This document shows positions 63,052 through 64,000 of a stretch of 64,000 nucleotides of DNA, one piece after another; the first letter of the stretch is position 1, and each line of letters begins with the position of its first letter. Under the pieces are notes generated by a model. That model was given only the letters and a program-made list of their open reading frames with translations, searched no databases and was not told the origin of the DNA. The position numbers and the translations under genes were made by a program. This DNA is from Cyanobium sp. Aljojuca 7A6 (GTDB lineage: Bacteria > Cyanobacteriota > Cyanobacteriia > PCC-6307 > Cyanobiaceae): positions 1-64,000 of the forward strand of contig NZ_JAGQCY010000008.1 in assembly GCF_024346455.1 (NCBI RefSeq), written 5' to 3'.

Positions 63052-64000
63052 ATGTGGTGGCGGACTCCCTGGCTGAGACAGCGGCGGCTGCTGCTGGGGC
63101 TGGCCCTGTTCGACACCCTGCTGCTGCTCGGGACCTACAACAGCCTGTTCCTGCAGCGGTTCGACCGTTGGGCCGGGGTCACCGGTTCCATCGTGGGCCT
63201 GGTCGTCCTCTGGGTGGGGGTCTCGTACCTGCTGGGGCGCTACTCCAAGCCCGACCAGGGGCAGCGGGATTCCCAGCGACGCCGGTTGGCCGCCACTGCC
63301 GTGGTTGCGCTGCTGGTGCTCGCCGTCGTCGTCGTGTTACTCAACTGGGGACTGAAGGTTGAAGACCCGCGAACGTTCCGGAACTTCATCCTTCCCCTGC
63401 TGGCGGCAGTCACTCTGGCCTCCGGAACAGCCCAACTGGTCGTCACCCGCCTGCTGAGTCAGCGCCAGGCCTGGCTGCTGGTGGGAGAAGCCGCCGAACT
63501 GAACGTGGTGCAACGGGAGCTGGCGCGTGACGGTGAGCAGCCTCTGCTCGATCTCCACTACTGCGACTGCCGGGCGCTTGCACCGGACTTCGAGGCGACT
63601 CTGCTGATGGTGGATGGCATCGCGGTGAGCGAAGCCGCTGAACTGAACGATGCCCTGCTGCAGAAATTGCTGGCGCGGCGCGAACGCGGCGCCAGCGTCT
63701 GCAGCCTCGTGATCTGGGCCGAGCATCACCTGCAACGGGTTCCCCCGGAGCTGTTCTCGAGCCGCTGGCTGCTTCAGGCGGATGGCTTCGAACTGCAACC
63801 GAACCGCTGGGGATGGCGTCTCAAACGCCTGGGAGACGTGGTCGTCGCCAGCCTGTTGCTGGTCGTCACGGCGCCCATCCTGCTGATCGCCGCCATCGCC
63901 ATCCGACTCGAAGACGGGGGGGGCATCCTCTACCGCCAGCGGCGCACAGGCCTCTACGGAGAGGCCATCGAGGTATGGAAGTTGAGAACCATGTGCCAGG
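63052..64000 (+). CDS. Polyprenyl-phosphate sugar-1-phosphate transferase (WcaJ-type), 5' part
   Basis: Starts a lipid-linked oligosaccharide by moving a sugar-1-phosphate to undecaprenyl phosphate. ATG 63052 opens a frame that runs to the window edge without a stop (316 codons visible). Four to five N-terminal membrane segments (about residues 14-27, 42-58, 77-97, 108-125) lead into a cytoplasmic nucleotide-fold region. From residue 258 the catalytic domain begins: KRLGDVVVASLLLVVTAP, a re-entrant helix, LEDGGGILYRQRRTGLYGE and VWKLRTM. The rest lies outside. Likely the first gene of a further surface-glycan locus. Confidence 0.88.
   Translation, partial: MWWRTPWLRQRRLLLGLALFDTLLLLGTYNSLFLQRFDRWAGVTGSIVGLVVLWVGVSYLLGRYSKPDQGQRDSQRRRLAATAVVALLVLAVVVVLLNWGLKVEDPRTFRNFILPLLAAVTLASGTAQLVVTRLLSQRQAWLLVGEAAELNVVQRELARDGEQPLLDLHYCDCRALAPDFEATLLMVDGIAVSEAAELNDALLQKLLARRERGASVCSLVIWAEHHLQRVPPELFSSRWLLQADGFELQPNRWGWRLKRLGDVVVASLLLVVTAPILLIAAIAIRLEDGGGILYRQRRTGLYGEAIEVWKLRTMCQ

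Overview
The window is chromosomal DNA from a GC-rich picocyanobacterium, most likely the Cyanobium / freshwater-coastal Synechococcus group. Photosystem I PsaC, the cyanobacterial NDH-1 subunit NdhS, the two-component regulator RpaB, the GntR-type regulator PlmA, a group 2 sigma factor, a VPGPLP-type PEP-CTERM protein and an ergothioneine cluster with two cyanobacterial companion genes all point that way. Gene density is very high, with many 1-4 nt start/stop overlaps and frequent GTG/TTG starts. The species assignment is an inference from gene content.

Left part (1-13.5 kb): the end of glycogen phosphorylase, two small hypothetical genes, a PEP-CTERM protein with an HpsJ-like membrane protein, tRNA-Arg(CCT), RNase P RNA, rnc, ndhS, rimM, manC, glmS, psaC, and an acpP-fabF-tkt block. 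A strong inverted repeat fills the manC/glmS intergenic region.

Accessory island (13.5-21.8 kb): a glycan cassette lies between tkt and thiC. One arm, rfbF-rfbG-rfbH-reductase-rfbE, encodes a CDP-3,6-dideoxyhexose pathway (paratose to tyvelose). The other arm encodes a polyprenyl-phosphate-type family 2 glycosyltransferase, a four-helix small membrane protein and a large GT-C-like membrane protein, the same three parts as Arn/Gtr lipid-linked sugar-decoration systems. The right edge contains what looks like a gene truncated where coding-like codon use stops. This cassette is the most interesting system in the window.

Middle (21.9-31.8 kb): thiC under a TPP riboswitch with a translationally coupled DUF985 cupin gene; a five-gene run ruvB, TPR, M20D amidohydrolase, small membrane protein, HEAT protein; smpB; a membrane-anchored protein-kinase-like gene coupled to a cysteine synthase gene.

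31.8-45 kb: an overlapping egtB-egtD-small protein-coiled coil operon (ergothioneine) followed by a YdcF-like gene; lysS, rpaB, an ABC-type solute-binding protein behind mreBCD, ssb, a DedA-family gene and ahcY.

45-64 kb: tsaE, mutY (with a near-complete Nudix box), a putative 2OG-Fe(II) oxygenase, a group 2 sigma factor, mgtE, a glutathione peroxidase homologue, a cation/proton antiporter, gyrB, miaA, infC, a dienelactone hydrolase homologue, plmA, a vapBC toxin-antitoxin pair with a visible operator-like palindrome, cysE, secA, a GNAT gene overlapping tRNA-Gly(GCC), and the first part of a polyprenyl-phosphate sugar-1-phosphate transferase that runs off the right edge and may open another glycan locus.

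All calls come from reading the sequence; no database search was run. Family assignments rest on recognisable motifs, and coordinates include stop codons.
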